From assembly GCF_003967075.1 (NCBI RefSeq), contig NZ_AP018664.1, forward strand, positions 62,001 to 126,000: a stretch of 64,000 nt of DNA. Reading direction: 5' to 3'. The translations under genes and the position numbers were made by a program. The stretch is from Sphingobium amiense (GTDB taxonomy: Bacteria; Pseudomonadota; Alphaproteobacteria; Sphingomonadales; Sphingomonadaceae). Below are positions 36,113-45,119 of this stretch, piece after piece (within the stretch, counting starts at the first letter, position 1; each line of letters opens with the position of its first letter). Under the pieces are notes generated by a model. That model did no database searches. It saw only the letters and a list, made by a program, of their open reading frames with translations, and was not told the origin of the DNA.

Positions 36113-36682
36113 TCAGCGCGACGCGCCGGGCACCCATTTCACATCGCCCGCGCCATTGCCGTTGAGCCGCCGGGCCATGACGAAGAGAAGGTCCGACAGG
36201 CGGTTGAGATAGGCGAGCGCTTGGGGGTTGAGCGCATCCTGCGCCGCTGCCGCAACGGCGCTGCGTTCGGCGCGGCGGGTGATCGCGCGGGCGAGGTGGA
36301 CGGCGGCGGCCGCCGCACTGCCGCCGGGCAGAATGAAGCTGTCGAGCGCGGCGAGATCGGCGTTCATGTCGTCGATCTGGGCTTCGAGCCGCGCGATCTG
36401 GCTTTCGACGATGCGCAGCGCCCATGGCTGGTCCGGGCCATCGGGGATCGGCGTGGCGAGGTCTGCGCCAAGGTCGAACAGGTCGTTCTGGATGGTGGTG
36501 AGCCACGCCGCCTCGGGCGCGTCACCCAGCGCCACGATGGCGACGCCGATGGCGCTGTTGGCTTCATCGACATCGCCCACCGCCTGCATGCGCGGTGCGT
36601 TCTTGGGCGTGCGGCTGCCGTCGACCAGCCCTGTCGTGCCGTCGTCGCCGGTCTTCGTGTAGATTTTGTTGAGCTTCACCAT
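36113..36682 (-). CDS. Cob(I)alamin adenosyltransferase, PduO type
   Basis: A 189-aa ATP:corrinoid adenosyltransferase. KIYTKTGDDGTTGL is the N-terminal ATP-binding motif, VGDVDEANSAIG follows, and the C-terminal RRAERS...LNRLSDLLFVMAR is the cobalamin-side signature. It converts cob(I)alamin to adenosylcobalamin for B12-dependent enzymes. It lies 16 bp downstream of a small HIG1-like gene in the same direction. Confidence 0.94.
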   Translation of the reverse strand: MVKLNKIYTKTGDDGTTGLVDGSRTPKNAPRMQAVGDVDEANSAIGVAIVALGDAPEAAWLTTIQNDLFDLGADLATPIPDGPDQPWALRIVESQIARLEAQIDDMNADLAALDSFILPGGSAAAAAVHLARAITRRAERSAVAAAAQDALNPQALAYLNRLSDLLFVMARRLNGNGAGDVKWVPGASR

Positions 36683-36698
36683 GGGCGGCGGTGTAGCG

Positions 36699-36935
36699 TC
36701 AGTTGTTGCCCTTCGCCAGCAGCAGGATGGCGACGATAATGATTGCCGCCGCCTGAAACAGGACGCGGTTGATCATCATTCTGTTCTGCTTGAGCCGCGC
36801 GGGGCTTGGCCCCGCGCTTTCCGGGCGGTTGAGATCCTCCTTCGTCGTCTGGAGAAAGGCGACGATGCCCCGGATCAGCGCGACCAGCGTCGCGATCATG
36901 GCGAGGATGAGGGCAATGACGAGGATCGTGTTCAT
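36699..36935 (-). CDS. Twin-transmembrane HIG1-domain-like protein
   Basis: A 78-aa protein with two membrane helices: MNTILVIALILAMIATLVAL, then a loop, then RMMINRVLFQAAAIIIVAILLL. The KQNRMMINRVLFQA stretch resembles the HIG1 hypoxia-induced family of alphaproteobacteria, whose eukaryotic members associate with respiratory complexes. Function here is inferred only. It sits between gluQRS (9 bp upstream) and the adenosyltransferase. Confidence 0.8.
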   Translation of the reverse strand: MNTILVIALILAMIATLVALIRGIVAFLQTTKEDLNRPESAGPSPARLKQNRMMINRVLFQAAAIIIVAILLLAKGNN

Positions 36936-36944
36936 GGACCGAAC

Positions 36945-37850
36945 CTAGGCGCTTGCCAGCGCGATGCCAACCGGAAAGCGCCTGTCTCTTAGGGCATGGG
37001 CGAGCGCATGGGGGTCGACGCCCTGTGCCCGCAGATCGGCGAGCGCGATGGACCCGTCGCGCTTCGCCAGCCTCCTGCCATCGGCCCCCACCAGCAGCGG
37101 ATGATGGATATAGGCGGGGGAGGGGAGGCCGAGCAGCGCCTGCAAAAGCCGGTGGATGTCGGTCGCGCCGCGCAGATCCTCGCCGCGCAGCACATGCGTG
37201 ACGCCCATCGCCGCGTCGTCGAGCGTGCAGGAGAGGTGATAGCTGGCCGGTGCATCCTTGCGCGCCAGCACCACGTCGCCGTGCGCGACCGGGCGGGCGG
37301 CGACCTTTTTGCCCGCTGCGTCGGGAGCGGACGGGAAGGGCAGCGCGGTCCATGCCAGCGGCCCGGCGCGCGCGGCGGCCTGCCCCATGTCGATGCGCCA
37401 TGCGTGCGGCTCTCCGCCGGCGATCCGCCGCGTCCTTTCGCTCTCCGTCAGCGGGCGGCAGGTGCCGGGATAGACCGGGCCGTCGGGTCCATGGGGAGCG
37501 GACAGGCTCGCCTGAATATCGGCGCGGGTGCAGAAGCAGGGGTAGAGCAGGCCCATGTCCCGCAACTGCCCCAGCGCCGCGTCATAGGTCGCCAGCCGTT
37601 CCGACTGGAACACGGCATCGCCATCCCATCGCACCCCCAGCCAGCGGAGATCCTCGACGATAGCGGCGACATGTTCGGGTCGGCTGCGCGTGCCGTCTAT
37701 GTCCTCGATCCGCAGGCGGAACGCGCCACCCGCCGCGCGCGCCATGTCGTGCGCCATCAGCGCCGACCAGCCATGGCCGACATGCAGCCGCCCGGTGGGA
37801 CTGGGCGCAAAGCGCGTCACCATATGCTGTGGGCCGGGGAGTTGTGTCAT
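36945..37850 (-). CDS. gluQ: Glutamyl-queuosine tRNA(Asp) synthetase
   Basis: A 301-aa truncated GluRS paralogue lacking the anticodon-binding domain; it attaches glutamate to queuosine-34 of tRNA-Asp. The class I HIGH-like motif is HVGHGWSA (TRFAPSPTGRLHVGH), the Zn-site cysteines are in YPCFCTRADI and YPGTCR, and the KMSKS equivalent is LAKRDGS. Start at 37,850, or nine codons later (MVTRFAPSP). Confidence 0.94.
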   Translation of the reverse strand: MTQLPGPQHMVTRFAPSPTGRLHVGHGWSALMAHDMARAAGGAFRLRIEDIDGTRSRPEHVAAIVEDLRWLGVRWDGDAVFQSERLATYDAALGQLRDMGLLYPCFCTRADIQASLSAPHGPDGPVYPGTCRPLTESERTRRIAGGEPHAWRIDMGQAAARAGPLAWTALPFPSAPDAAGKKVAARPVAHGDVVLARKDAPASYHLSCTLDDAAMGVTHVLRGEDLRGATDIHRLLQALLGLPSPAYIHHPLLVGADGRRLAKRDGSIALADLRAQGVDPHALAHALRDRRFPVGIALASA

Positions 37851-37945
37851 ACAGGCTCTTGACGCGGGATATTCGTTAATGCTGTCATGCCCCTGTCACG
37901 TTGCTGGTCAATCTGCGGCGGCGGCAAGGGGGTAGAAGGCTTTCT

Positions 37946-38512
37946 ATGTACCATCCCGACCTCATACGGCACCCGGAAAACTGCCCGGCGCTCGTTCTCA
38001 ATGCGGACTATACCCCGCTCAGCTATTATCCCTTGAGCCTCTGGCCCTGGCAGACCGCCATCAAGGCGGTGTTTCTGGATCGGGTGGACATCGTTTCCTC
38101 CTATGAGCGTGAAGTCCACAGCCCCAGTTTCCAGATGAAGATACCTTCGGTCATCGCGCTCAAACAATATGTGAAGCCGTCCGAACATCCCGCCTTCACC
38201 CGTTTCAACCTGTTCCTGCGCGACAAGTTCGCCTGCCAATATTGCGGCGCGATGCATGACCTGACCTTCGACCATGTGGTGCCGCGCCGCGCGGGCGGGC
38301 GCACGACATGGGAGAATGTCGCGACCGCCTGTTCGCCCTGCAACCTGCGCAAGGGGGGACGGACGCCGCGCGAGGCGGGGATGCGGCTGCATGTCCAGCC
38401 GATCCGCCCGACAAGCTGGCAGTTGCAGGAACATGGCCGCGCCTTCCCGCCCGGCTATCTGCACGAAAGCTGGCACGACTGGCTCTACTGGGACGTCGAA
38501 CTGCTGGCCTAG
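37946..38512 (+). CDS. HNH endonuclease family protein
   Basis: A 188-aa protein. [20 protein letters not shown] at the N-terminus and the HNH core [24 protein letters not shown]...[18 protein letters not shown], with CxxC pairs for structural zinc and the DHV histidine. This chromosomal HNH group is widespread in alphaproteobacteria and cyanobacteria; its biological target is unknown. ATG at 37,946 with AGAAGG at 6 nt. It ends 4 bp into the convergent Crp/Fnr gene. Confidence 0.9.
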   Translation: MYHPDLIRHPENCPALVLNADYTPLSYYPLSLWPWQTAIKAVFLDRVDIVSSYEREVHSPSFQMKIPSVIALKQYVKPSEHPAFTRFNLFLRDKFACQYCGAMHDLTFDHVVPRRAGGRTTWENVATACSPCNLRKGGRTPREAGMRLHVQPIRPTSWQLQEHGRAFPPGYLHESWHDWLYWDVELLA

Positions 38513-39261
38513 GCGGCGGGCAGCCAGTCCAGATCCATGTCCTTGTGCCGGTTGGTGTAATGGCCGATCTCTTCGAGCCGCGCCATGTCGAGCAGGGTGA
38601 TGCGCCCGTTGGCGCGGCTGATGAGACCTTCCTGCTCCATCTGACGGATCATCCGATTGACGTGGACGGAGGTGAGGCCGATCGAATCGCCGATCTCCTC
38701 CTGCGTCAGCCGCAGGTCGAAACTGTCGGTAATGCTGTCGTCGGTGACGCGCAGCCGGTCGAACATGTCGAGCAGGAAAGACGCGACCCGCGCCTTGGCC
38801 GACGTGCGGCCCAGCGCCGCCAGCCGGTCGGTCATCGAAATCCGCTCCGCATTGGACAGCAGGAACAGAAGCGCGGCGACGCGCGGCGATTCCTCCAGCA
38901 GACGGCGCAGCGCATGCTTGTCGAACGGGCACACCACCGCGTCCGACAGCGCCACCAGCGATTCCGGCGCCCGGTTGTAGATGGTGCTGGCCGATCCGAT
39001 GAAATCGCCAGGGAAATAGACGCGCAGGATCTGCCGGCTGCCATCGGGCAGGATGACAAAACTCATCACGCGGCCTTCGCGCAGCACGAACAATTCCGTC
39101 ACGGTTTCATTCACCCGCTGGATCATCGCGCCACGCTTTACCTTGCGGGGATTTTCCTCCAGCCGGGCCAGCGCGGCCTTTTCCCCGTCTGTCAGAGGGG
39201 CCTGTTTCGACAGCCTCTCTGCAAAACAGCTCTTTGCCACAAAAAACCCTTTTCCTTGCAT
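38509..39261 (-). CDS. Crp/Fnr-family transcriptional regulator
   Basis: A 250-aa regulator with a cyclic-nucleotide-binding-like beta barrel ([32 protein letters not shown]), a dimerisation helix and a C-terminal winged helix ([30 protein letters not shown]). The N-terminus lacks the four-Cys pattern of oxygen-sensing Fnr, so the signal is unknown. A GTG eight codons inside ([10 protein letters not shown]) is an alternative start. Divergent from murA. Confidence 0.9.
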   Translation of the reverse strand: MQGKGFFVAKSCFAERLSKQAPLTDGEKAALARLEENPRKVKRGAMIQRVNETVTELFVLREGRVMSFVILPDGSRQILRVYFPGDFIGSASTIYNRAPESLVALSDAVVCPFDKHALRRLLEESPRVAALLFLLSNAERISMTDRLAALGRTSAKARVASFLLDMFDRLRVTDDSITDSFDLRLTQEEIGDSIGLTSVHVNRMIRQMEQEGLISRANGRITLLDMARLEEIGHYTNRHKDMDLDWLPAA

Positions 39262-39450
39262 GTCGTTACGGAGGCAAAACGCCCAAGCCGCCTTTTGGCT
39301 CCATTTCGCGGCGGCGCACTAAACTCGATCAAGGATCGGGGGAGCGGAAAAATAATCTTGCGAAATGCCCCGAAAGCGCGGCGAATCCGCGGTGAAAGGG
39401 GTGCCGGGCCGCCTTGCGCGAGGCGCAGGACACGCTATGAACCCTGTCCA

Positions 39451-40734
39451 ATGGACCGTATTCACATTCGTGGTGGCAAGGCACTGTCCGGCCGCCTTCC
39501 GATCTCCGGCGCGAAGAACGCCGCGCTCACGCTGCTCCCCTGCGCGCTGCTGACCGACGAGCCGGTGACGCTGCGCAACCTGCCTCGCCTCGCGGACGTG
39601 GACAGCTTCGGCCATCTGCTCAACCAGCTTGGCGTATCGACGATGATCGAGGGTGCGCGGCCGGAGGATTTCGGCCGCGTCATGACGATGCGCGCGGGCC
39701 GTGTCACATCGACCGAAGCGCCCTATGACATCGTGCGCAAGATGCGCGCGTCGATCCTCGTGCTCGGTCCCTTGCTGGCGCGTGCGGGCGAGGCGCGGGT
39801 GTCGCTGCCGGGCGGCTGCGCCATCGGCAACCGTCCCATCGACCTGCACCTGAAAGCGCTTGAGGCGTTCGGCGCGAAGATCGAGCTGACGGCAGGCTAT
39901 GTCCGCGCGAGCGCGCCCGATGGCGGGCTGCCCGGCGGCATCTTCACCTTCCCGGTGGTGTCGGTCGGCGCGACGGAAAACGCCATCATGGCGGCGGTGC
40001 TGGCGAAGGGCACCTGCACGCTGGAAAATGCGGCGCGCGAGCCGGAGATTGTCGACCTGTGCAACCTGCTCGCGGCGATGGGCGCCGATATAGAGGGGAT
40101 CGGCACCGACAAGCTGGTGATCCATGGCCGCGACCGTCTGCATGGCGCGACCTATCGCGTGATGCCCGACCGGATCGAGGCGGGCAGCTATGCCTGCGCT
40201 GCCGCCATCACGGGCGGGTCGCTCGACCTTGTCGGCGCGAACGCCGATGATATGCACGCGATCCTCGCCGCGCTGCGCGAGGCGGGTGTGCAGGTCGACC
40301 CGCACCGGGACGGCATCCGCATATCGTCGGACGGGAAGCTCAAGCCCCTGTCCATCTCGACCGCGCCTTTCCCGGCTTTCCCCACCGACATGCAGGCGCA
40401 GTTCATGGCGATGCTGACGCTGGCGGACGGCGCTTCGGTCCTGACCGAAACGATCTTCGAAAACCGATACATGCATGTGCCCGAACTGGCGCGGATGGGC
40501 GCGGACATCGCGGTCAACGGGCGCACCGCCGTCGTGCGCGGCGTCAGCGGCCTCGTTGGCGCGCCGGTGATGGCGACCGACCTTCGTGCGTCGATGAGCC
40601 TCATCCTCGCCGGGCTTGCGGCGGAGGGCGAGACGCAGGTCCAGCGTGTCTATCATCTCGACCGGGGCTATGAGCGGCTGGAGGAAAAGCTGTCGGCAGT
40701 AGGCGCGGACATCGAGCGCGTCGGCGATGGCTGA
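39451..40734 (+). CDS. murA: UDP-N-acetylglucosamine 1-carboxyvinyltransferase
   Basis: A 427-aa EPSP-synthase-fold enzyme catalysing the first committed step of peptidoglycan synthesis from UDP-GlcNAc and PEP. Lys22 (SGAKNAAL) and catalytic Cys123 in [16 protein letters not shown] are present, the latter being the fosfomycin target. [17 protein letters not shown] and the C-terminal [13 protein letters not shown] are conserved. The frame is open far upstream, but the ATG at 39,451 (MDRIHIRGG) is clearly the start. Its end overlaps the kinase gene by 8 bp. Confidence 0.96.
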   Translation: MDRIHIRGGKALSGRLPISGAKNAALTLLPCALLTDEPVTLRNLPRLADVDSFGHLLNQLGVSTMIEGARPEDFGRVMTMRAGRVTSTEAPYDIVRKMRASILVLGPLLARAGEARVSLPGGCAIGNRPIDLHLKALEAFGAKIELTAGYVRASAPDGGLPGGIFTFPVVSVGATENAIMAAVLAKGTCTLENAAREPEIVDLCNLLAAMGADIEGIGTDKLVIHGRDRLHGATYRVMPDRIEAGSYACAAAITGGSLDLVGANADDMHAILAALREAGVQVDPHRDGIRISSDGKLKPLSISTAPFPAFPTDMQAQFMAMLTLADGASVLTETIFENRYMHVPELARMGADIAVNGRTAVVRGVSGLVGAPVMATDLRASMSLILAGLAAEGETQVQRVYHLDRGYERLEEKLSAVGADIERVGDG

Positions 40735-42253
40735 GGGACGCGGCCTGGCCACCGACCGCGCAGCGCTGCTGGCACTTTACGATCTCGACGCGGGCGGCTT
40801 TCGCACGCTGGACGAGATTACGGCTTTCTCCGCGCAACTGTGCGACGCGCCGATTGCGCTGGTGAGCATCGTCGAGGATGTGCGCCAGCGTTTCCTCGCC
40901 CGATGCGGCCTCGATGCGGAGGAGACGCCGCGCGACGTGTCCTTCTGTGCGCGGGCGATGCTGGGGGACGATCTGTTCATCGTGCCGGACGCGACCCGCG
41001 ATCCCCGCTTCGCCGACAATGCGCTGGTGACGGGACCGCCGCATATCCGCTTCTACGCGGGCGCGCCGCTCGTTGCGAGCAACGGCGATCCGCTGGGCGC
41101 TCTCTGTGTCATCGACACGGTGCCGCGCGAGCATCTGACGCCGCTTCAGCATCAGGGTCTGACCCTGCTTGCCAAGCAGGTCATGGCGGAACTGGAAGCG
41201 CGTCGCCGCAATCGCGACAGCATGTTGCGGCAACAGATGGACGCCGCCGCCGTGGCGGACAGCGACCGCATGTTCCGCACGCTGGCCGACACCATGCCGC
41301 AGATGGTCTGGTCGACGCTGCCGGACGGCTTCCACGATTATTACAATGCGCGCTGGTATGAATATACCGGCGTTCCGGTAGGATCGACCGATGGCGAAGG
41401 ATGGAACGGCATGTTCCATCCCGACGATCAGGACCGGGCATGGGGCCGGTGGCGGCACAGTCTGGAAACCGGCGAGCCTTACGAGATCGAATATCGCCTG
41501 CGCCATCATAGCGGCCAGTATCGCTGGACGCTGGGCCGCGCTCTGCCGATCCGGGACAGCGACGGGGCCATCGTCCGCTGGATCGGCACCTGCACCGAGA
41601 TCCACGAACAGAAGCTGATGATGGAAGAGCGCGAGATGATCGCGCACGAACTGTCTCACCGCATCAAGAACATCTTTTCGGTGATCGCGGGGCTGATCGC
41701 GCTGTCGGCACGGCAGCATCCCGAAATCCGGGAAGTTGCCGACGACCTGCGCGACCGCATCATGGCGCTGGGCCGCGCGCATGATTTCGTGCGCCCGCAC
41801 AGCGCCGATTCCGCGCCGCAGATGGGGCAGGGGCTGGGCCGCCTGCGCGGCGTGCTCGACCAGATTTTCGCGCCCTATCGCACGGCGACCGGGTCACGCA
41901 TCGTGATGACGGGGGACGATCCGCAGATCGACGACCGGTCCGCCACGCCGCTCGCCCTGCTGTTTCACGAAATGGCGACGAACGCGGCCAAATATGGGGC
42001 GCTGTCCGCCGACAGCGGCAGGGTGGAACTGCATATCGAACAGGAGGGCGCGGATATGCGCATCGACTGGATCGAGCAGGGCGGGCCGACCGCCGTTGCC
42101 GCCAATCCGGAAGGTTTTGGGAGCCGCCTCATGAAGCTGAGCGTGGAGCGTCAGTTGGGCGGGCGGCTGGAGCGTGACTGGCGGCCCGAAGGCCTGCGCC
42201 TCAGCCTCTGGATTCCGACCCGCTCGATGAGCCGCGCGGCAGGAAAGGCATGA
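40727..42253 (+). CDS. HWE-type sensor histidine kinase with GAF and PAS domains
   Basis: A 508-aa soluble kinase. The N-terminal GAF domain (about 15-155; [42 protein letters not shown]) is followed by a PAS domain (about 185-300; [21 protein letters not shown]). The kinase core has phospho-acceptor His in [14 protein letters not shown] near 306-310, N-box [17 protein letters not shown] and the WIE of the HWE family. No membrane helices. Its start lies inside the murA end, and its last 53 bp overlap the convergent response regulator. Alphaproteobacterial HWE kinases often act in general stress or light signalling. Confidence 0.92.
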   Translation: MAEGRGLATDRAALLALYDLDAGGFRTLDEITAFSAQLCDAPIALVSIVEDVRQRFLARCGLDAEETPRDVSFCARAMLGDDLFIVPDATRDPRFADNALVTGPPHIRFYAGAPLVASNGDPLGALCVIDTVPREHLTPLQHQGLTLLAKQVMAELEARRRNRDSMLRQQMDAAAVADSDRMFRTLADTMPQMVWSTLPDGFHDYYNARWYEYTGVPVGSTDGEGWNGMFHPDDQDRAWGRWRHSLETGEPYEIEYRLRHHSGQYRWTLGRALPIRDSDGAIVRWIGTCTEIHEQKLMMEEREMIAHELSHRIKNIFSVIAGLIALSARQHPEIREVADDLRDRIMALGRAHDFVRPHSADSAPQMGQGLGRLRGVLDQIFAPYRTATGSRIVMTGDDPQIDDRSATPLALLFHEMATNAAKYGALSADSGRVELHIEQEGADMRIDWIEQGGPTAVAANPEGFGSRLMKLSVERQLGGRLERDWRPEGLRLSLWIPTRSMSRAAGKA

Positions 42254-42635
42254 AGCCCGCGATATCGGCGTCCGTCAGTTCCGGCTCCTCCGCCGCGGCT
42301 AGGTGCAGCGCGGCGACGATGCTGTTTGCCCGGAACGGCTTGGTGATGACACCGAGAGCGGCGACCGACGCTTCGCCGATCTGCGCGGGATTGGCGGTCA
42401 CGTAAATCACGCGGACGCCGTGACGGCTGGACAGCTCCATGCCGATCTGCGGCCCGGTAGGCCCGTCGCGCAGGTTAAGGTCGACAAGGGCGATGTCGCA
42501 GTCGTCGGCGCTATCCATCGCGGCCTCCCGGTCGGCGGCGATGGCCCGAACCGCGAAACCTGCATCCTCGACAATCTGCTCGATTTCCAGGGCGACGAAT
42601 ATCTCGTCTTCGACAATCAGAACTTTCTTGGACAT
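42201..42635 (-). CDS. Single-domain CheY-like response regulator
   Basis: A 144-aa receiver with acidic pocket VEDE (8-11), phospho-acceptor Asp52 in ALVDLNLRDG, Thr80 region YVTANP and Lys99 in VITKPFRANS. No output domain, only a 25-residue tail. FxxR/K-P-F type receivers are the usual partners of HWE kinases in sphingomonads. It is convergent with, and overlaps by 53 bp, the HWE kinase gene, so transcription of one runs antisense to the end of the other. Confidence 0.9.
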   Translation of the reverse strand: MSKKVLIVEDEIFVALEIEQIVEDAGFAVRAIAADREAAMDSADDCDIALVDLNLRDGPTGPQIGMELSSRHGVRVIYVTANPAQIGEASVAALGVITKPFRANSIVAALHLAAAEEPELTDADIAGFMPFLPRGSSSGSESRG

Positions 42636-42705
42636 TGAACGGCCCACACAACTCCGAAGGCGAAGAACGCAGAACAGGACTTCCGGTTCCAGAGACGCAC
42701 CAAAT

Positions 42706-42957
42706 TCAGGCCTTTTCGTCGCTTTCGCCGGTCCAGAGCGTGTCGAATGCGGTCCCGCGCATCAGCAGGACCGATGCGAGATAGCCGCCCTCGGCCGCCT
42801 TGCGCGCCGTCGCGGTGGCGCTTTCGATGGCGGCGTCGGCGGTGGGGAAGGGGCCGTAATAGCGGTTGTCGAGATTGATCTTCCACACCCCTTCATGTTC
42901 CAGCACGATGTAGCGCGCATGCGGCAGCGGGGCCGACTGGCCGGGAGTATCGGTCAT
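42706..42957 (-). CDS. DUF2188-like small protein
   Basis: An 83-aa soluble protein, with the core VWKINLDNRYYGPFPTADAAIESATATARKAAEGG resembling the beta-beta-alpha DUF2188 fold (a peptide segment followed by Ala-rich helix). Function unknown. It lies 4 bp downstream of the alkA-like gene and is probably co-transcribed with it. Confidence 0.75.
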   Translation of the reverse strand: MTDTPGQSAPLPHARYIVLEHEGVWKINLDNRYYGPFPTADAAIESATATARKAAEGGYLASVLLMRGTAFDTLWTGESDEKA

Positions 42958-42961
42958 GGTC

Positions 42962-43579
42962 TTAGAGAACCTCCGTATTATAATGGTGCCATGCCATCAC
43001 CGCCGCAGCGCCCCGGTGAGGCCGCCATGCTTCGGCCAGTTGCCGCGTCAGCGCTTCGCCCGGCCGTTCGGGAAGCCCCAGAATCCGCCCCACCTCGATC
43101 TGGACGGCAAGGTCGCCTGCAGGCCAGATGTCGGGCCGCCCCTCAGCGAAAAGCAGGTAGATTTCCGCAGACCAGCGCCCGATCCCCTTGATCCGCACCA
43201 GTTGCGCGATGGCTTCCTCATCGTCCTGCGGCAGGGCGTGGAGGTCGAGCGCGCCCGACACCACCAGTTCGGCGAGGCTGCGCGCATAGCCCTGCTTCTG
43301 CCGCGACAGGCCGCAGGCGCGGAGCGTGTCGAAATCGCGGGCCAGCAGCGCCTCGGGCGCGCATCCTTCGCCCAGTTCCGCCTCCAGCCGCCGCCACACC
43401 GCCGCCGCCGCCGCGACGCTGACCTGTTGCCCCAATATGGTCCGCAGCATGGTTTCATATCCCGGCGCCCGCACGCGCGGCTCGGGATAGCCCACGCGCG
43501 CGATCGCGGCGGCAAAGCCCGGTTCGAGAAGGGCGATCGCATCCAGACTGGCGCGCATTTGCTGGGCTGTCGTAACCAT
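42962..43579 (-). CDS. DNA-3-methyladenine glycosylase II (AlkA-like)
   Basis: A 205-aa helix-hairpin-helix DNA glycosylase that excises alkylated bases. TILGQQVSVAAAAAVWRRLE, the HhH LVRIKGIGRWSAEIYLLF and catalytic Asp in WPAGDLAVQIEVG are diagnostic. It lacks the AlkA N-terminal domain, as in the shorter MAG-type family. Start at 43,579. First gene of a two-gene unit. Confidence 0.93.
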   Translation of the reverse strand: MVTTAQQMRASLDAIALLEPGFAAAIARVGYPEPRVRAPGYETMLRTILGQQVSVAAAAAVWRRLEAELGEGCAPEALLARDFDTLRACGLSRQKQGYARSLAELVVSGALDLHALPQDDEEAIAQLVRIKGIGRWSAEIYLLFAEGRPDIWPAGDLAVQIEVGRILGLPERPGEALTRQLAEAWRPHRGAAAVMAWHHYNTEVL

Positions 43580-43658
43580 CAGGCGGATCGGCCGGAGCCT
43601 TGATTTCCTCGTTTCGCTCCGCCAAGGCGGGGGGAGCCAATAATGAGGGACTGGATAG

Positions 43659-43976
43659 ATGCCGAAGCTGATCGTGGTCAACCGTGCGGGCGAGGAACAG
43701 GAAATCGACGGCGAGACCGGCCTGTCGGTGATGGAAGTGATCCGCGACCACGGCTTTGACGAACTGCTGGCCCTGTGCGGCGGCTGCTGCTCCTGCGCCA
43801 CCTGCCATGTCTATGTCGATCCGGCCTTCGCCGGCGCACTGCCGCCGATGAGCGAGGACGAGAACGACCTGCTCGACAGCAGCGACCACCGCAACGAAAC
43901 GAGCCGCCTGTCCTGTCAGGTGCAGTTGACCGGCGCGCTCGACGGCCTGCGCGTCACCATCGCGCCGGAGGACTGA
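43659..43976 (+). CDS. 2Fe-2S ferredoxin, adrenodoxin/putidaredoxin type
   Basis: A 105-aa ferredoxin. Cluster ligands are Cys40, Cys46, Cys49 and Cys86 ([10 protein letters not shown] ... LSCQVQL), the C-x5-C-x2-C-x36-C spacing of vertebrate-type ferredoxins that serve P450s or Fe-S/haem synthesis. An extra Cys at 43-44 is present. [10 protein letters not shown] is the conserved acidic partner-binding region. GAGGGA precedes the ATG. Stand-alone, convergent with rlmB. Confidence 0.94.
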   Translation: MPKLIVVNRAGEEQEIDGETGLSVMEVIRDHGFDELLALCGGCCSCATCHVYVDPAFAGALPPMSEDENDLLDSSDHRNETSRLSCQVQLTGALDGLRVTIAPED

Positions 43977-43991
43977 CGGCCCGCCGCGCCG

Positions 43992-44732
43992 CTACCGGTT
44001 GGTGGCGGCGTAGAGGGCGATGGCGGCGGCGTTCGAGACGTTCAGGCTCTCCATGCGCGGGCTGATCGGCAGTTTCGCGATGATGTCGCAATGGGCGATG
44101 CTGTTGTGGCGCAGCCCTTCGCCCTCCGCCCCGAGCACCAGCGCGACGCGGGATTCGCCGATGGCGTCGCCCAGCACCGTATCCGCGTCGCCATCGAGGC
44201 CGATCCGCCAGTAGCCCGCCTCCGCAATCTCGTCGAGCGCGCGGGCGAGGTTCACCACCCGCACCCACGGCACGATCTCCAGTGCGCCCGACGCCGCGCG
44301 CGCCAGCACGCCGGACTCCGGCGGGGCGTGCCGGTCCTGCGTGACGATGCAGAGCGCGTCGAAGGCCGCCGCCGACCGCAGGATAGCGCCGACATTATGC
44401 GGGTCCGTCACCTGATCGAGCACCAATATGCGGCGCCGGTCGTCCTGCCCTTCCTCCAGCACGTCGCCCAGCCACACATCGTCGAGCGGCTCGACCTCGG
44501 CGACGATGCCCTGATGCGGCGCGTCGGACGGGACCATCCGTCCCATGTCGGCGACATCGGAATAGACGATAGGCAGCACCGGCGGCAGTTCCAGCGCGTT
44601 GATCGCGTCGCGTGTGCCCCAGATCTTGCGCACGATGCGGTTGGGGTTGGCGAGCGCGGCAGTGACCGCGTGGCGGCCGTAGAAGCGGGGAAAGTTGCCC
44701 TTGGGCCTGGCGGAGCGATGCGTCTTTTTCAT
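43992..44732 (-). CDS. rlmB: 23S rRNA 2'-O-methyltransferase, TrmH/RlmB family
   Basis: A 246-aa SPOUT methyltransferase. The N-terminal L30e-like substrate domain (FYGRHAVTAALANPNR) precedes motif 1 LDQVTDPHNVGAILRSAAAF, motif 2 LVLGAEGEGL and motif 3 PISPRMESLNVSNAAAIALY. It probably methylates G2251 of 23S rRNA. ATG at 44,732; an in-frame ATG at 44,759 behind AAAGGAGG is a possible earlier start. Upstream on the other strand is the tRNA-Tyr. Confidence 0.92.
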   Translation of the reverse strand: MKKTHRSARPKGNFPRFYGRHAVTAALANPNRIVRKIWGTRDAINALELPPVLPIVYSDVADMGRMVPSDAPHQGIVAEVEPLDDVWLGDVLEEGQDDRRRILVLDQVTDPHNVGAILRSAAAFDALCIVTQDRHAPPESGVLARAASGALEIVPWVRVVNLARALDEIAEAGYWRIGLDGDADTVLGDAIGESRVALVLGAEGEGLRHNSIAHCDIIAKLPISPRMESLNVSNAAAIALYAATNR

Positions 44733-44836
44733 GGGCACGCTCTTTTCACAGGAGGCCATTGACAGGCAAGCCTCCTTTCGCCATTGAGCCGCCTCCAGCG
44801 CGGGAACCGAGCCTTCGGAACCCCGCGTCAGGCACT

Positions 44837-44923
44837 GGACAGGTGGCCGAGTGGTTAAAGGCAGCAGACTGTAAATCTGCCCGGGTTTCCCGTACGCTGG
44901 TTCGAATCCAGCCCTGTCCACCA
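44837..44923 (+). tRNA. tRNA-Tyr (anticodon GTA)
   Basis: Class II tRNA: acceptor GGACAGG/CCTGTCC, D-arm GCC-GAGTGGTTAAA-GGC, anticodon stem GCAGA/TCTGC with loop CTGTAAA (anticodon GTA), long variable arm CCGGGTTTCCCGTAC-type, T-arm GCTGG-TTCGAAT-CCAGC, discriminator A and encoded CCA. 87 nt. An integrase starts about 200 bp downstream, so the 3' end is the likely integration site of the accessory region. Confidence 0.97.
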
Positions 44924-45035
44924 CCCCCTTATCCGCAAGCATCCGCGAATGACCGTGGAAATCCCGGAAAACCTAGGGTATTCTGCACTTCTTGGCCCGC
45001 ATTTGTCCGCTGCTGTTTGCATGCAGCCGGAGGCT

Positions 45036-45114
45036 AGTGTGGGAGGGATGTGGGAGTAAGTTGGCTTACTCCCACACTGCGCCCCTCCCAAGGTGGGCTT
45101 GAAAGTGTGGGAGG
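45036..45114. repeat. Iterated GTGTGGGAG motifs before the integrase
   Basis: Direct copies AGTGTGGGAGG at 45,036-45,046 and 45,104-45,114 flank a perfect inverted repeat TGTGGGAGTAAG-TTGG-CTTACTCCCACA (45,049-45,076). Four copies of the same core in 80 bp, between the tRNA attachment region and the integrase start, are what arm-type binding sites of a tyrosine integrase or its excisionase would look like. Confidence 0.6.
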
Positions 45115-45119
45115 AAGAA

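Noticed and set aside
38308..39450. Upstream in-frame extension of murA of about 380 codons
   Set aside because: It overlaps the Crp/Fnr gene antisense, and MurA homologues begin at MDRIHIRGG.
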